This document shows positions 16,248 to 25,123 of a stretch of DNA of 46,313 bases, piece after piece. Positions within the stretch are counted from its first letter, which is position 1. Every line of letters begins with the position of its first letter. The translations under genes were made by a program, and so were the position numbers. Source of the stretch: an uncultured Acetobacteraceae bacterium (lineage in GTDB: Bacteria; Pseudomonadota; Alphaproteobacteria; Acetobacterales; Acetobacteraceae); NCBI GenBank assembly GCA_937873175.1, contig CALMVT010000026.1:1-46313 (forward strand), read 5' to 3'. The notes beneath the pieces are model-generated. The model made no database searches and had not been told where the DNA came from. It was given only the letters and a program-made list of their open reading frames with translations.

Positions 16248-16562
16248 TGCCGCAGTTCCCAAAACGTCCTGTTGTCATAATGACTTTGATATCGAAATAA
16301 ATCGACGGGTGCTGAGGAACTAGACCCTTATTGGTTATCGAGACCTTTTCGGGTAAATCGTTGTGCTCAGCCCATGAGCACGTGTGTTCATGGCACCCAG
16401 TAGTTGTGGCGCACGATATCGGCCTCAGAACAAATTTCGCCGCGTCACCTTGGAGACCGCATGAACCCTGCCGCCGCGCGGGGGCCAGGAGTTTGTAATT
16501 CGTTCCCGACCGCGCACATCATCGGCCAGGGATCAGAACGCCTGCCAAAAGGAAACCAAGCC
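16248..16562. other. Divergent intergenic region between repeat-protein and acyl-CoA dehydrogenase genes
   Basis: About 315 bases, moderately AT-rich at its left end, expected to carry promoters for both genes. It contains the imperfect palindrome at 16372-16393 and a copy of the 9-mer ACCTTTTCG (16343-16351) that is also present in the palindrome upstream of the copper-oxidase operon. Confidence 0.5.
16372..16393. promoter_or_regulatory. 22-bp imperfect palindrome, possible operator
   Basis: CCATGA (16372-16377) and TCATGG (16388-16393) are exact arms and 18 of 22 positions match the reverse complement. It lies ~170 bases upstream of the acyl-CoA dehydrogenase and ~125 bases upstream of the repeat protein, so it could bind a dimeric regulator, for example of the TetR type that often controls acyl-CoA dehydrogenases. 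Confidence 0.35.
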
Positions 16563-18350
16563 ATGGCCTACAACGCCCCGCTGCGCGACATGCAGTTTGT
16601 GCTGACCGAGCTGATCGGCCTGGACCGCGTCGCCGCCCTGCCGGGCTGCGAGGGCATCGAGCCTGATTTGGTGGATGCCGTGCTGGACGAGGCGGCGAAG
16701 TTCGCCCGCGACGTGCTGGCCCCCCTCAACCAGCCCGGCGACCATCAGGGCGCGCAATGGCGAAACGGCACCGTGCACATGCCGGAAGGCTTCGCCGATG
16801 CTTACGCCCGCTACGTCGCCGGCGGCTGGAACGCGCTGTCCTGCGACCCGGAGTACGGCGGCCAGGGCCTGCCCGCGGTGGTTTCGGCCGCCGTAGAGGA
16901 GATGTGGCACGCGGCCAACATGGCGTTCGGCCTGTGCCCGTTGCTGACCCGCGGCGCGATCGAGGCGCTGCATCTATGCGGCACGCCCGCGCAAAAGGAC
17001 CGTTACCTGCACAAGCTGGTGGAGGGCGCGTGGACCGGCACGATGAACCTGACGGAGCCGCAGGCCGGGTCGGACCTGTCGGCGGTGCGCACCCGCGCGG
17101 TGCCGGACGGCGGCCATTACCGGGTCTATGGCCAGAAGATCTACATTACCTACGGCGAGCACGACATGGCGGAGAACATCGTGCACCTCGTGCTCGCGCG
17201 CCTGCCGGACGCGCCGGAGGGGGTGCGGGGCATCTCATTGTTCGTGGTGCCCAAGGTGCTGGTGGAAGCGGACGGCTCGCTCGGCGCGCGCAACGACGTG
17301 CGCTGCGTGTCCATCGAGCACAAGCTCGGCATCCACGCCAGCCCGACGGCGGTGCTGGCCTATGGCGACGAGGACGGCGCGGTGGGCGAGCTGGTCGGCG
17401 AGCCGAACCGCGGCCTTGAATACATGTTCGTCATGATGAACGCGGCGCGCTTCCAGGTGGGCCTGGAAGGCCTCGCCATCGGGGAGCGCGCCTGGCAGCA
17501 GGCGCTGGCCTATGCGCGCGACCGGGTGCAGGGGGAGGAAGCCGGGGTGCGCGGCGGGGCAAGGGTGCCGATCATCCGCCACCCCGACGTGCGGCGCATG
17601 CTGATGGGCATGAAGGCGCAAACGGAGGCGATGCGGGCGCTGGCCTACGTCACGGCCTTTGCGCTCGACACCGCCGCCCGTCACCCCGATCCGGCAACGC
17701 GCGCGGTGGCGCAGGCGCGCGCCGACCTGCTGATCCCCGTGGTCAAGGGCTGGTGCACGGAAACCGCCATCGAGATCGCGTCCACGGGCGTGCAGGTGCA
17801 CGGCGGCATGGGCTACATCGAGGACACGGGCGCAGCCCAGCACCTGCGCGACGCCCGCATCACCACGATCTACGAGGGCACTACCGGCATCCAGGCCAAC
17901 GACCTGGTCGGCCGCAAGATCGCCCGTGACGGCGGAGCCGCGGCGCGGGCGGCGCTGGCCGAGATGCGCGCGGACGCGGCCCAGCTGCCGATGGATGGCG
18001 AGCTGGGCGCGGTCCGGGAGTCGCTGGAAACGGGCATCGGCCTGCTGGCGTCATGCGTCGATTGGGTGGCGGAGACCCACGCGCGGGACCCGCAGGCGAC
18101 CGGGGCCGGGGCCGTGCCGCTGCTCAAGCTGTTCGGGGTCGTGGCCGGCGGCTGGCAGGCGGCGCGGGCCGCATGGGTGGCGGAGCGCAAGCTCGGCGCC
18201 AACGCCGACCGCGATTTCTACCTGGCGAAGATCGGCACCGCCCGGTTCTATGTCGACCACGTGCTGACGCAGGCCCATGGGCTGGCCCATGCGGTGCAGC
18301 ACGGCGCGCCGGGGGTGTTGGCGCTGGACGAGGTGCAGTTCGCCGCGTGA
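16563..18350 (+). CDS. Acyl-CoA dehydrogenase, long DmdC/AidB-like form
   Basis: A 595-residue FAD enzyme, about 200 residues longer than simple acyl-CoA dehydrogenases because of an N-terminal extension and a C-terminal helical domain, the architecture of the group that includes 3-methylmercaptopropionyl-CoA dehydrogenase. Visible blocks: MNLTEPQAGSDLS near 160 (FAD/substrate binding), QVHGGMGYIEDT near 410 and RITTIYEGTTGIQANDL with the catalytic base Glu438. It oxidises an acyl-CoA to the enoyl-CoA and passes electrons to ETF. The ATG at 16563 has AAGGAAA upstream; a longer frame from 16404 is not supported by conservation. It stands alone with no beta-oxidation partners nearby, so the substrate cannot be inferred. 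Confidence 0.92.
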   Translation: MAYNAPLRDMQFVLTELIGLDRVAALPGCEGIEPDLVDAVLDEAAKFARDVLAPLNQPGDHQGAQWRNGTVHMPEGFADAYARYVAGGWNALSCDPEYGGQGLPAVVSAAVEEMWHAANMAFGLCPLLTRGAIEALHLCGTPAQKDRYLHKLVEGAWTGTMNLTEPQAGSDLSAVRTRAVPDGGHYRVYGQKIYITYGEHDMAENIVHLVLARLPDAPEGVRGISLFVVPKVLVEADGSLGARNDVRCVSIEHKLGIHASPTAVLAYGDEDGAVGELVGEPNRGLEYMFVMMNAARFQVGLEGLAIGERAWQQALAYARDRVQGEEAGVRGGARVPIIRHPDVRRMLMGMKAQTEAMRALAYVTAFALDTAARHPDPATRAVAQARADLLIPVVKGWCTETAIEIASTGVQVHGGMGYIEDTGAAQHLRDARITTIYEGTTGIQANDLVGRKIARDGGAAARAALAEMRADAAQLPMDGELGAVRESLETGIGLLASCVDWVAETHARDPQATGAGAVPLLKLFGVVAGGWQAARAAWVAERKLGANADRDFYLAKIGTARFYVDHVLTQAHGLAHAVQHGAPGVLALDEVQFAA

Positions 18351-18364
18351 CGGCCGTTCCGGCC

Positions 18365-19040
18365 CTAAAGCGCGCGGCGCGCGAGCGGCGAGCGTTCATA
18401 CTGCGCCAGCAAATCCGCGGGATCATGAAACGTCGCGACGCAGCCTGCTTGCCGCAGCGGCCCCTCCGGCCACCCGCCGCAGAGCAGGCCGACCGTGCGC
18501 AGCCCGGCCTTGCCGGCCGCCTCCGCGTCATGGGGCGTGTCACCGATCACGACCACTTGCTCCGCGTCCGGGCTGCCCAGGCGCTGCATGGCCGCCTCGA
18601 AGATGTCGGGGTTGGGCTTGCTCTTTTCCGCGTCGTCCGCGGAGGTTTCCGCCAGCAACAGGTCGTCGATGCGCGCGACCTTCTTGTAAGTCGCCAGCTC
18701 GTCCTTCTTGGCCGAGGAGGCCAGGGCGATCCCGCAGCCCGTCGGCCTGCATCCGCTGCAGCAGCTCGCGCACCATGGGGAACGGCTGCACATCGTGCAG
18801 GTAGCGCTCCTTGAAGATCTGGCTGCGGCGCTCGTCCACCGCCTTGCCCACGGCGTCCAGCTCGTCCTTCGGCAGGAACAGCGGCAGCAACTGGTCGCCC
18901 CCCTTGCCGATTTGGCGGCGCAGGTCGTCCAAGGAAATCTCATGCCCGAATTCGCGCAGGGCGTCCTGCCAGGCTTTGGCATGGAGGTTGACGGAGTCGA
19001 TCAGCGTCCCGTCAACGTCGAGGATGACAGCATGCGGCAT
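18365..19040 (-). pseudogene. HAD-family hydrolase gene interrupted by a frameshift
   Basis: Translation from the ATG at 19040 gives a HAD hydrolase N-terminus (MPHAVILDVDGTLIDSV, with the nucleophile Asp8 and Asp10 in DxDGT) and cap domain up to QRMQADGLR. The family then continues in the next frame with IALASSAKKDEL (motif II/III Ser and Lys), IGDTPHDAEAAGKAG (motif IV Asp) and a normal C-terminus stopping at 18365. Removing one base from the CCC at 18731-18733 would restore a ~224-residue beta-phosphoglucomutase/phosphoglycolate phosphatase-like enzyme. All catalytic motifs are otherwise intact, so the lesion is either very recent or a sequencing error in a homopolymer. It follows the amidase gene on the same strand. 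Confidence 0.85.
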
Positions 19041-19106
19041 GGCGAGTTCTCCCGGTGGCCAGGCGGGGTTAGCGCCGCGGGGCCGGCCGGGTTCCCGCGG
19101 TCCTGC

Positions 19107-20645
19107 TCAGCCCACGTCGAGCGCCGGCGCCCGGCGGTGCCGCGTCGCGTGCTCATAGGCATAGGCAAGCCCAAGCAAATCCGCCTCGCTCCACATGCGG
19201 CCTACGAAGATCAGGTTGAACGGCGCGCCGGATCCGTAACATCCCGCCGGCACCGTGACGCCCGGCAGTCCCGCGATGTTGATCTCGCCCACCGTGGTCT
19301 CGTGGATCGTGTCCGTCCCGTGCAGCGACGGCAGCGCCGTGCGCATCTGCGGGAAGGCCAGCGCGTCCAGCCGTTCCCGCGCGAAAACCGTGTCGAAAAT
19401 GTCCAGATACGCCTCCTTGGCCGCGATGAACTCCGAAAGGTCGGGCGGGCGCGCCGGGTCGGCGAGGCAGGCGGCGAATTGCGGCAGGTTGGGCATGAAG
19501 CTCAGCACGCCTGACGGGCCAAAGGCATCCTCTTTCGCGGTGGCGGCGGCGAACTCGGCAAAGGTGCGGAAGGCCGCCTGTGGACCCAGCCGTTCCAGGT
19601 ACTTCTGCATGTCATGGGGCACGGATTCGAGTCCGCGGGCGTCGAACTCCGCCAAGGGCAGGGTCGGCGTGCGCAGATCGGCAAAGCCGGAGCCGCGGAA
19701 CGGGTCCTCGACCAGCACCGCGCCCTGCGCTTCCAGCTCGCCCTGTGCCCGGGTATACAGCGCCGCGGCCTCCTCCGACAGCGGCTGGTTGCGCCAGCCC
19801 GGACCGTACAAGCCGATCCGCTTGCCGCGCAACACCTCCGGGTGCAGCCGCGAAGCGTAGCCGCCCTTTGGGCGATGGCCGACGCCCGCGATCGTCTTCG
19901 GGTCCTCCGCCGTGTAGCCGGCCAGCACGTCCAGCGTGAGCGCCGCGTCCCGCACGCAGCGGGCAATCGGCCCCACCACATCGCGCAGGCCGGACAGCGG
20001 CATGACGCCCGCGTTCGGCACCAGGGCGAAGCTCGGCTTGATGCCCACCAGCGCCTGGGCGGAGGCCGGATTCTGGATGGAGCCGCCGGTCTCCTCCGCA
20101 AGCCCCAGCACGGCCATGCTGGCGGCGACCGCTGTCGCGGTGCCGGCGCTGCTGCCGCCCGGCAGGAACCCGCGCCCGGCGGCGTTCAAGGTCGGCCCGG
20201 CCCAACTGTCGTTGGCGTGGCTGCCGGTGTGGCTGAGCACGGGAACGTTGGTCTTGCCCAGGATGACGCAGCCCGCAGCCCGCATGCGTGCCACCACGGG
20301 GCTGTCGGTGCCGGGCATCAGGTCCACCCCGCCGGTCTTGCTGTAAAGCAGCGACCAGCCGGCCGTGGTGGGGAAGCCCACCATGTCCATGGGGTCCTTC
20401 ACCACCACCGGCACGCCCGCGAGCGGCCCCAACGCCTCGCCCGCGGCGCGGCGGCGGTCGATCTCCCGCGCGTCGGCCAGGGCGTCCGGGTTGAGGAAGA
20501 TGATGGCGTTGTAGATCGGGTTGTACTTGGCGATGCGGTCGAGAAACGCTTGCGTCAACGATTCCGACGTGGCGCCGCCGCTGGCAAAGGCGGCTTGCGC
20601 CCCCTCCACGGTCAGCTCAACGAGTTCAATCTTCGCGTCGCTCAT
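19107..20645 (-). CDS. Amidase-signature family amidase
   Basis: A 512-residue amidohydrolase of the GatA/FAAH-like family that cleaves C-N amide bonds with a Ser-cisSer-Lys triad. The triad is visible: Lys83 in VVVKDPMD, Ser165 in the GGSSAG loop and Ser189 in the TGGSI motif, with the same 24-residue Ser-Ser spacing as FAAH (S217/S241). No gatB/gatC partner is near, so it is a catabolic amidase, not the tRNA amidotransferase. No signal peptide. It is the last gene of the cluster, 24 bases after the LivF-type ATPase, which links it to uptake of an amide-containing compound. Confidence 0.93.
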   Translation of the reverse strand: MSDAKIELVELTVEGAQAAFASGGATSESLTQAFLDRIAKYNPIYNAIIFLNPDALADAREIDRRRAAGEALGPLAGVPVVVKDPMDMVGFPTTAGWSLLYSKTGGVDLMPGTDSPVVARMRAAGCVILGKTNVPVLSHTGSHANDSWAGPTLNAAGRGFLPGGSSAGTATAVAASMAVLGLAEETGGSIQNPASAQALVGIKPSFALVPNAGVMPLSGLRDVVGPIARCVRDAALTLDVLAGYTAEDPKTIAGVGHRPKGGYASRLHPEVLRGKRIGLYGPGWRNQPLSEEAAALYTRAQGELEAQGAVLVEDPFRGSGFADLRTPTLPLAEFDARGLESVPHDMQKYLERLGPQAAFRTFAEFAAATAKEDAFGPSGVLSFMPNLPQFAACLADPARPPDLSEFIAAKEAYLDIFDTVFARERLDALAFPQMRTALPSLHGTDTIHETTVGEINIAGLPGVTVPAGCYGSGAPFNLIFVGRMWSEADLLGLAYAYEHATRHRRAPALDVG

Positions 20646-20669
20646 CTTGGGAAGCTCCGTTGCTTGTGG

Positions 20670-21374
20670 TCACACCGTCATGTGCCGCTCGATCCGCGCC
20701 GCGGCGCCGGCGTCCCCCGTCCCACCCCGCTCGACCACCTCGCCGGAGGTCAGCACGGCGAAGCGGTCAGCGACGGCCAGCGCGAAGGCGACGTTCTGCT
20801 CAACCAGCAGCATCGCCGTGCCGTGGGTCCGCCGCTCCGCCGCGAGCACGGCCGCCAAGCGGTCTACCACCGAGGGCTGCAAGCCTTCCGAAATCTCGTC
20901 CACCAGCATGAGCCGGGGCCGGGCCAGGATGGCGCGGGAGATCAGCAGCATTTTCTGCTCGCCGCCCGACAGGGTGCCGGCCTTCTGGCCCAGACGGCGC
21001 AGCAGCACGGGGAAATGCGGCTCGATGGAGGGCAGGCGCTCGCGAAACAGCCGGTCGCGGGGCACGCCGAGGCGCAGGTTCTCGCCCACCGTCAGGTCGG
21101 CGAACAGGGCCCGCTCCTGGGCGACGTAGCACAGCGCGCGCCGGGCGACGCGATAGGGCGCGAGGCCGGCCAGGTCCTGGCCGTCGAAGCGCACGCCGCC
21201 GGCCCGGGGCTGGACGAAGCCCGCGGCGGTGCGCAGCAGCGTCGTCTTGCCCACGCCGTTGCGTCCGAGCAATGCCACGACCTCGCCGGCCCGCACGCCG
21301 AGCGAGACATCCCGCAGCACCATCGTCGCGCCATACCCGGCGGTCACGCCGGCGAGGCTGAGCAGATCAGACAT
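20670..21374 (-). CDS. ABC transporter ATP-binding protein, LivF/UrtE type
   Basis: A 234-residue ATPase with Walker A GRNGVGKT (37-44), signature LSGGE (135-139), Walker B ending LVDE (157-160) and switch-histidine position taken by Gln in VEQN, as is usual for LivF/UrtE proteins. ALLGRNGVGKTTLL and the QERALFADLTVGENL block resemble the urea (UrtE) and short-chain amide (FmdF) branch. The ATG at 21374 overlaps the stop of the fused LivM-LivG gene by 8 bases (ATGTCTGA), so translation is probably coupled. It powers the importer formed with the next three genes. Confidence 0.92.
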   Translation of the reverse strand: MSDLLSLAGVTAGYGATMVLRDVSLGVRAGEVVALLGRNGVGKTTLLRTAAGFVQPRAGGVRFDGQDLAGLAPYRVARRALCYVAQERALFADLTVGENLRLGVPRDRLFRERLPSIEPHFPVLLRRLGQKAGTLSGGEQKMLLISRAILARPRLMLVDEISEGLQPSVVDRLAAVLAAERRTHGTAMLLVEQNVAFALAVADRFAVLTSGEVVERGGTGDAGAAARIERHMTV

Positions 21375-23124
21375 GGGCGGCGCCGGCATAGATCGTGCGC
21401 ACGGTGTCCGACTGCACGGCCTCCTCCACCGCGCCGTCCAGCACGACCCGGCCCTGGTGCAGCACGACCACACGGGACGAGATGCTGCGCACGAAGTCGA
21501 GGTCGTGCTCGACCAGCACGATGCACAGGCGGTGACGCCGGGCGAGGTCGGCCAGCAGCGTCCCGATGCGCCGCCGCTCCGGCTTGGTCAGCCCGGCGGT
21601 CGGCTCGTCCAGCAGCAGCAGCGTAGGCTCTAGCGCCAGCACCATGGCGAGTTCGAGCGACTGCTTCTCGCCATGGGACAAATGCCGGGTTTCGACGCCC
21701 AGGCGGTCGGACAGCCCGGTGGCGCGAACCACCTCCAGCGCCGATCCGGGCAGCGCGATGGCCGGCGTGCGGCGGAACAGGGAAGGCCGCTCGATGCGGC
21801 TGCGGGCGACGCGCAGGCACTCCGCGACCGTCATGGTCTCGAACACCGAAGCGGTCTGGAACTTGCGCCCGACACCCAGCGCCGTGCAGCGATGCGGCGG
21901 CAAGCGCCCGATGCTGCGCCCGCCGACCTCGACCAGCCCGGCGCTGCGCTCCCGCCCGTCGGCGATGCAGCGCATCAGCGTCGTCTTGCCCGCGCCGTTC
22001 GGGCCGATCAGGCTCAAGAGGTCGCCCGCCTGGGCGGCAAACGCGACGCCGTGCAGCACCTGCAGGCTGCCGAACCGCTTGTTTAACGCCTCGACCCGCA
22101 GCACCAGGCCGTCCCGGGGCCGCACGGCCGCCGGCGCTTCGACCAGGTGCGGAACGGGGCCGGGCCGCCGCGCCGCCCGGCCGAAGCGGAGCAGCGACAA
22201 CAGGCCGCCGGGCAAGGCCACGATCACCACCACGAACACCAGGCCGACGATCAGCGCCCACAGGAACGGCAGCGCGCCGCCCAGGTAGTTGCTGATCGCG
22301 TCGATGCCCACCGCGCCCAGGATCGGCCCGGCCACCGTCGCCCGCCCGCCAAGCGCGGTGGCGATCACCAGCTCGGTCCCAGACACGAAGTTGCCCAGCT
22401 CCGGCGAGACCACGGCGGTGGCGCCGGCATACACCCAGCCGGCGGCGGCGCAGACCAGCGCGCAAGCGGTGAACAGCAGCACCTTCAGCCGGGCGGTGGG
22501 GATGCCGAGGTATTGGCAGCGCACCTCGTTCTCCCGCATGGCGACCAGCAGGCGGCCGAAGTCGCTGCGCACCAGCGTCGCCGCCCCCGCCGCCACCGCG
22601 ACCAGCAGCAGCCCGGCGACGCGGAACCAGCTTTCGGTGTCCAGCTCCGGCACGTCGAAGCCGGACAGCCCGCTGCTCGACCCCGTGGTGTTGCCGCCGG
22701 CGAAGATGAGCTGCACCAGCACGATGGGGAACACGAGGGTGATGGTGGACACGTAAAGCGGCGACGCGCCGTAGGAAAAGGCAAGCCAGCCCACCAGCAG
22801 CGCCGCCAGTCCGGCAGCAGCCGTGCCGAGCAGCAGGGCCAGCAGCCCCGTCCCGGCGCTGTATCCCAGGCTGGTGGACACCAGCGCCAGGGCGTAAGCC
22901 CCGATGGCGAGGAACGCGGCCTGGGCGAAGCTCAGGATGCCGGTATAGCCCCAAAGCAGATCCACCGTGACCGCCGCGACCGCCAGCAGCAGCGAGCGGG
23001 TGAGGATGTTTACGCTGTAGGTGTCGAGCGCCCATGGCGCCGCGAGCACCGCCGCCGCCCCGGCCAGCGTCAACGCAGCCGGCAGCCAGCTTCGCGCCTT
23101 CGGCCCCTTGTCACCGTCACGCAC
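21367..23124 (-). CDS. Fused ABC permease-ATPase, LivM-LivG (UrtC-UrtD) type
   Basis: A 585-residue fusion. Residues ~15-315 are a LivM/UrtC permease with 8-10 hydrophobic segments, including DLLWGYTGILSFAQAAFLAI near 55-74; residues ~340-585 are a LivG/UrtD ATPase with Walker A GPNGAGKT (374-381), signature LSHGE (482-486), Walker B LLLLDEP (502-508) and His540 in VEHD. A Pro/Arg-rich linker (316-340) joins them. Fusion of these two subunits is known in some alphaproteobacteria. The frame is continuous with no lesion. It overlaps livH and livF homologues by 8 bases on each side, indicating a tight operon. Confidence 0.92.
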   Translation of the reverse strand: MRDGDKGPKARSWLPAALTLAGAAAVLAAPWALDTYSVNILTRSLLLAVAAVTVDLLWGYTGILSFAQAAFLAIGAYALALVSTSLGYSAGTGLLALLLGTAAAGLAALLVGWLAFSYGASPLYVSTITLVFPIVLVQLIFAGGNTTGSSSGLSGFDVPELDTESWFRVAGLLLVAVAAGAATLVRSDFGRLLVAMRENEVRCQYLGIPTARLKVLLFTACALVCAAAGWVYAGATAVVSPELGNFVSGTELVIATALGGRATVAGPILGAVGIDAISNYLGGALPFLWALIVGLVFVVVIVALPGGLLSLLRFGRAARRPGPVPHLVEAPAAVRPRDGLVLRVEALNKRFGSLQVLHGVAFAAQAGDLLSLIGPNGAGKTTLMRCIADGRERSAGLVEVGGRSIGRLPPHRCTALGVGRKFQTASVFETMTVAECLRVARSRIERPSLFRRTPAIALPGSALEVVRATGLSDRLGVETRHLSHGEKQSLELAMVLALEPTLLLLDEPTAGLTKPERRRIGTLLADLARRHRLCIVLVEHDLDFVRSISSRVVVLHQGRVVLDGAVEEAVQSDTVRTIYAGAAHV

Positions 23125-23950
23125 GGGCGAAGCCCGCCGGGCGCACGCGCAGGATCACCGCGGCCAGCACCGCAACCGTCATGCCGCCCAGCACGGCGTT
23201 GAGGTAGGTCGAGACCAGCACCTGCGCCGCCCCGAGAACCAGCGCCGCCGCCGCCATGGCTACGAGCGACGATCCGGACAGCAGCACCAGCATGAACGCG
23301 CCCACCAGCCACGGCACCCCCATGTTCGGGTCCACGCTCGACAGCGGCACCACCAGCGCCCCGGCCAAGGAAGCGAGCGCCGACCCCAGGCCGAAGCTCG
23401 CGAAGCGCACCCGCGCGCTGTTCACGCCGAGCGACTGCGCGAGGTTTTCGTTGGCGATGACCGCGCGGGTGACGAGGCCGAGCCGGGTGCCGTGCAGCAC
23501 CAGCGCAATGGTGCCCGCCAGCAGCACGGCCACCACGACCAGCAGCAGCCGGTATTGCGAGTACGTCGCCCCCAGCACGGTGGCGGCGCCCGACAGCGGG
23601 CTTTGCGCGAACTGCACCTGCCGCCCGAAGGCCAGGGTGATCACCTGCCCGATGACGATGCCGAGACCCCAGGTCGCGAGGATCGCGTCGAGCGGGCGGC
23701 GGTATAGCGGGCGCAGCACCGCCCACTCCATCGCCGCCCCGGCAAGCAGCCCGGCCAGCACCGCCGCCGGCAGGCTCGCCCAAGGGTTCCAGCCGGCCCA
23801 CGTCACCAGCAGCGCCGCGTAGCCGCCGACCGTCAGCATGGCGCCGTGGGCAAAGGAGATGATGCCCATGACGCCGAACACGATCAGCAGGCCGAGCGCC
23901 ACGACGTATAGGATCGCCGCCGTGGTCACGATGTCGAGCAGCAGGCTCAC
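23117..23950 (-). CDS. ABC transporter permease, LivH/UrtB type
   Basis: A 277-residue inner-membrane permease with about eight hydrophobic helices. The GVMGIISFAHGAMLTVGGYA segment (about 26-45) is the conserved N-terminal LivH signature. It lacks the long N-terminal domain of true UrtB. The start is a GTG at 23950, 7 bases after the stop of the binding-protein gene. It should pair with the LivM part of the fused protein to form the channel for an amide- or urea-like solute. Confidence 0.9.
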   Translation of the reverse strand: MSLLLDIVTTAAILYVVALGLLIVFGVMGIISFAHGAMLTVGGYAALLVTWAGWNPWASLPAAVLAGLLAGAAMEWAVLRPLYRRPLDAILATWGLGIVIGQVITLAFGRQVQFAQSPLSGAATVLGATYSQYRLLLVVVAVLLAGTIALVLHGTRLGLVTRAVIANENLAQSLGVNSARVRFASFGLGSALASLAGALVVPLSSVDPNMGVPWLVGAFMLVLLSGSSLVAMAAAALVLGAAQVLVSTYLNAVLGGMTVAVLAAVILRVRPAGFARA

Positions 23951-23957
23951 CTGAAGC

Positions 23958-25106
23958 CTACTTCAGGTTCGGGCATTGCTCGCCGGGGTCCACGTCCTTC
24001 GCGGTTTGCAGGATCTTGACGCTGCCGTCCGGCTGCACTTGGCCCAAGTACATCGTCAGCGGCGCGTGGCGCTGCTTGTTCATCTGGATGCGGCCGCGCG
24101 GCCCGTCAAACGAGACCTCCGCCAGCGCCTTGGTCACGCCATCCACTGCGGTGCCGTCGGCGCGTTCCACCGCCGCTTTGTAAAGGTAAATGGCCTCATA
24201 CTGCGGCACCGACAGGTCGTTCGGCGTGAGCAGGCCGTCGCTGAACTTGGCGCGCATCGCGGCGAGGAACGTCTTGTTGGCCGGGGAATCGACGCTGGTG
24301 AAGTATGAGCTTGAAACGTAAACCCCGGTGGCGTCCTCGCCCATCGTCTTGGCCGTGCCCTCGTCCACGCCGAGGTTGCCGACCGGGACCGTGATCCCGG
24401 CCGCGCGGTACTGCTTGGTCAGCGTCACGTTGGGCACCCCGCCCGCGGTGGACAGGATCAGCGCGTCGGGGCTGGCAGAACGCACCTTGCTGATGATTGC
24501 TGTCCAGTCGCCGGCGTCCATCGGCTGATACTCGTCGCCCACCACCTTGCCGCCATGCGCCTCGATGTACTGCTTCGCATAGGACAGCATGCCGCGGCCG
24601 AAGGCGTAGTCGCTGCCGATCAGGAAGAAGGTCTTGGCGCCCTTCTCCTTGAGGAAGTAGTCGATCACCGGCGCTTCCTGCTGCTCCGGCACCCAGGCGT
24701 CCACGAACATGTAGCGGTTGCAGGAGTGCCCCTCGTAAGACGAGGTGTAGATGAACGGCGTCTTGCCCCGGGTCACGATGGGCAGCCCGGCGTTGCGCGC
24801 GGCGCTGGTTTCCATCGAGATCAGCACATCGACCTTTTTCTGGAACACCAGGCTGTCAAACGCCCGCTGCGCCCCGGCCGCCCCGCTGCCGTCGTCGGCC
24901 ACATCCAGCGTCAGCGGGCGGCCCAGCACACCGCCCTTCGCGTTGATCTCCGCCACCGCAAGCTCCGCCGCCTGCACGACGGACGGCGCCACCACGCTGT
25001 TGGCCCCGCTCAACCCGATGGGGACGCCGATGCGGATCGGCGATTGGGCGTGGGCGGACACCGCCAGCAGCGAAAGGCCGAGGGCGGTGGAAGCAAGTTT
25101 CAGCAT
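23958..25106 (-). CDS. Periplasmic binding protein of a urea/short-chain-amide-type ABC importer
   Basis: A 382-residue LivJ/LivK-fold (Peripla_BP_6) protein with a clear signal peptide (about 1-20, ending AHAQ) and the typical start IRIGVPIGLSGANS. Two cysteines, in GHSCNRYMF and near the C-terminus in GEQCPNLK, could form a disulfide, as often seen in amide/urea-binding members. It captures the solute for the LivH/LivM-LivG/LivF system downstream. Its position 17 bases after the formamidase gene parallels the formamidase plus FmdDEF arrangement known from Methylophilus, so formamide, acetamide or urea are likely ligands; this is context inference. Confidence 0.9.
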   Translation of the reverse strand: MLKLASTALGLSLLAVSAHAQSPIRIGVPIGLSGANSVVAPSVVQAAELAVAEINAKGGVLGRPLTLDVADDGSGAAGAQRAFDSLVFQKKVDVLISMETSAARNAGLPIVTRGKTPFIYTSSYEGHSCNRYMFVDAWVPEQQEAPVIDYFLKEKGAKTFFLIGSDYAFGRGMLSYAKQYIEAHGGKVVGDEYQPMDAGDWTAIISKVRSASPDALILSTAGGVPNVTLTKQYRAAGITVPVGNLGVDEGTAKTMGEDATGVYVSSSYFTSVDSPANKTFLAAMRAKFSDGLLTPNDLSVPQYEAIYLYKAAVERADGTAVDGVTKALAEVSFDGPRGRIQMNKQRHAPLTMYLGQVQPDGSVKILQTAKDVDPGEQCPNLK

Positions 25107-25123
25107 GGCGGGATTCCTGCGGA

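Noticed and set aside
19107..20645. Calling the amidase GatA of the Glu-tRNA(Gln) amidotransferase
   Set aside because: No gatB or gatC nearby, and the position at the end of an amide-import operon fits a catabolic amidase.
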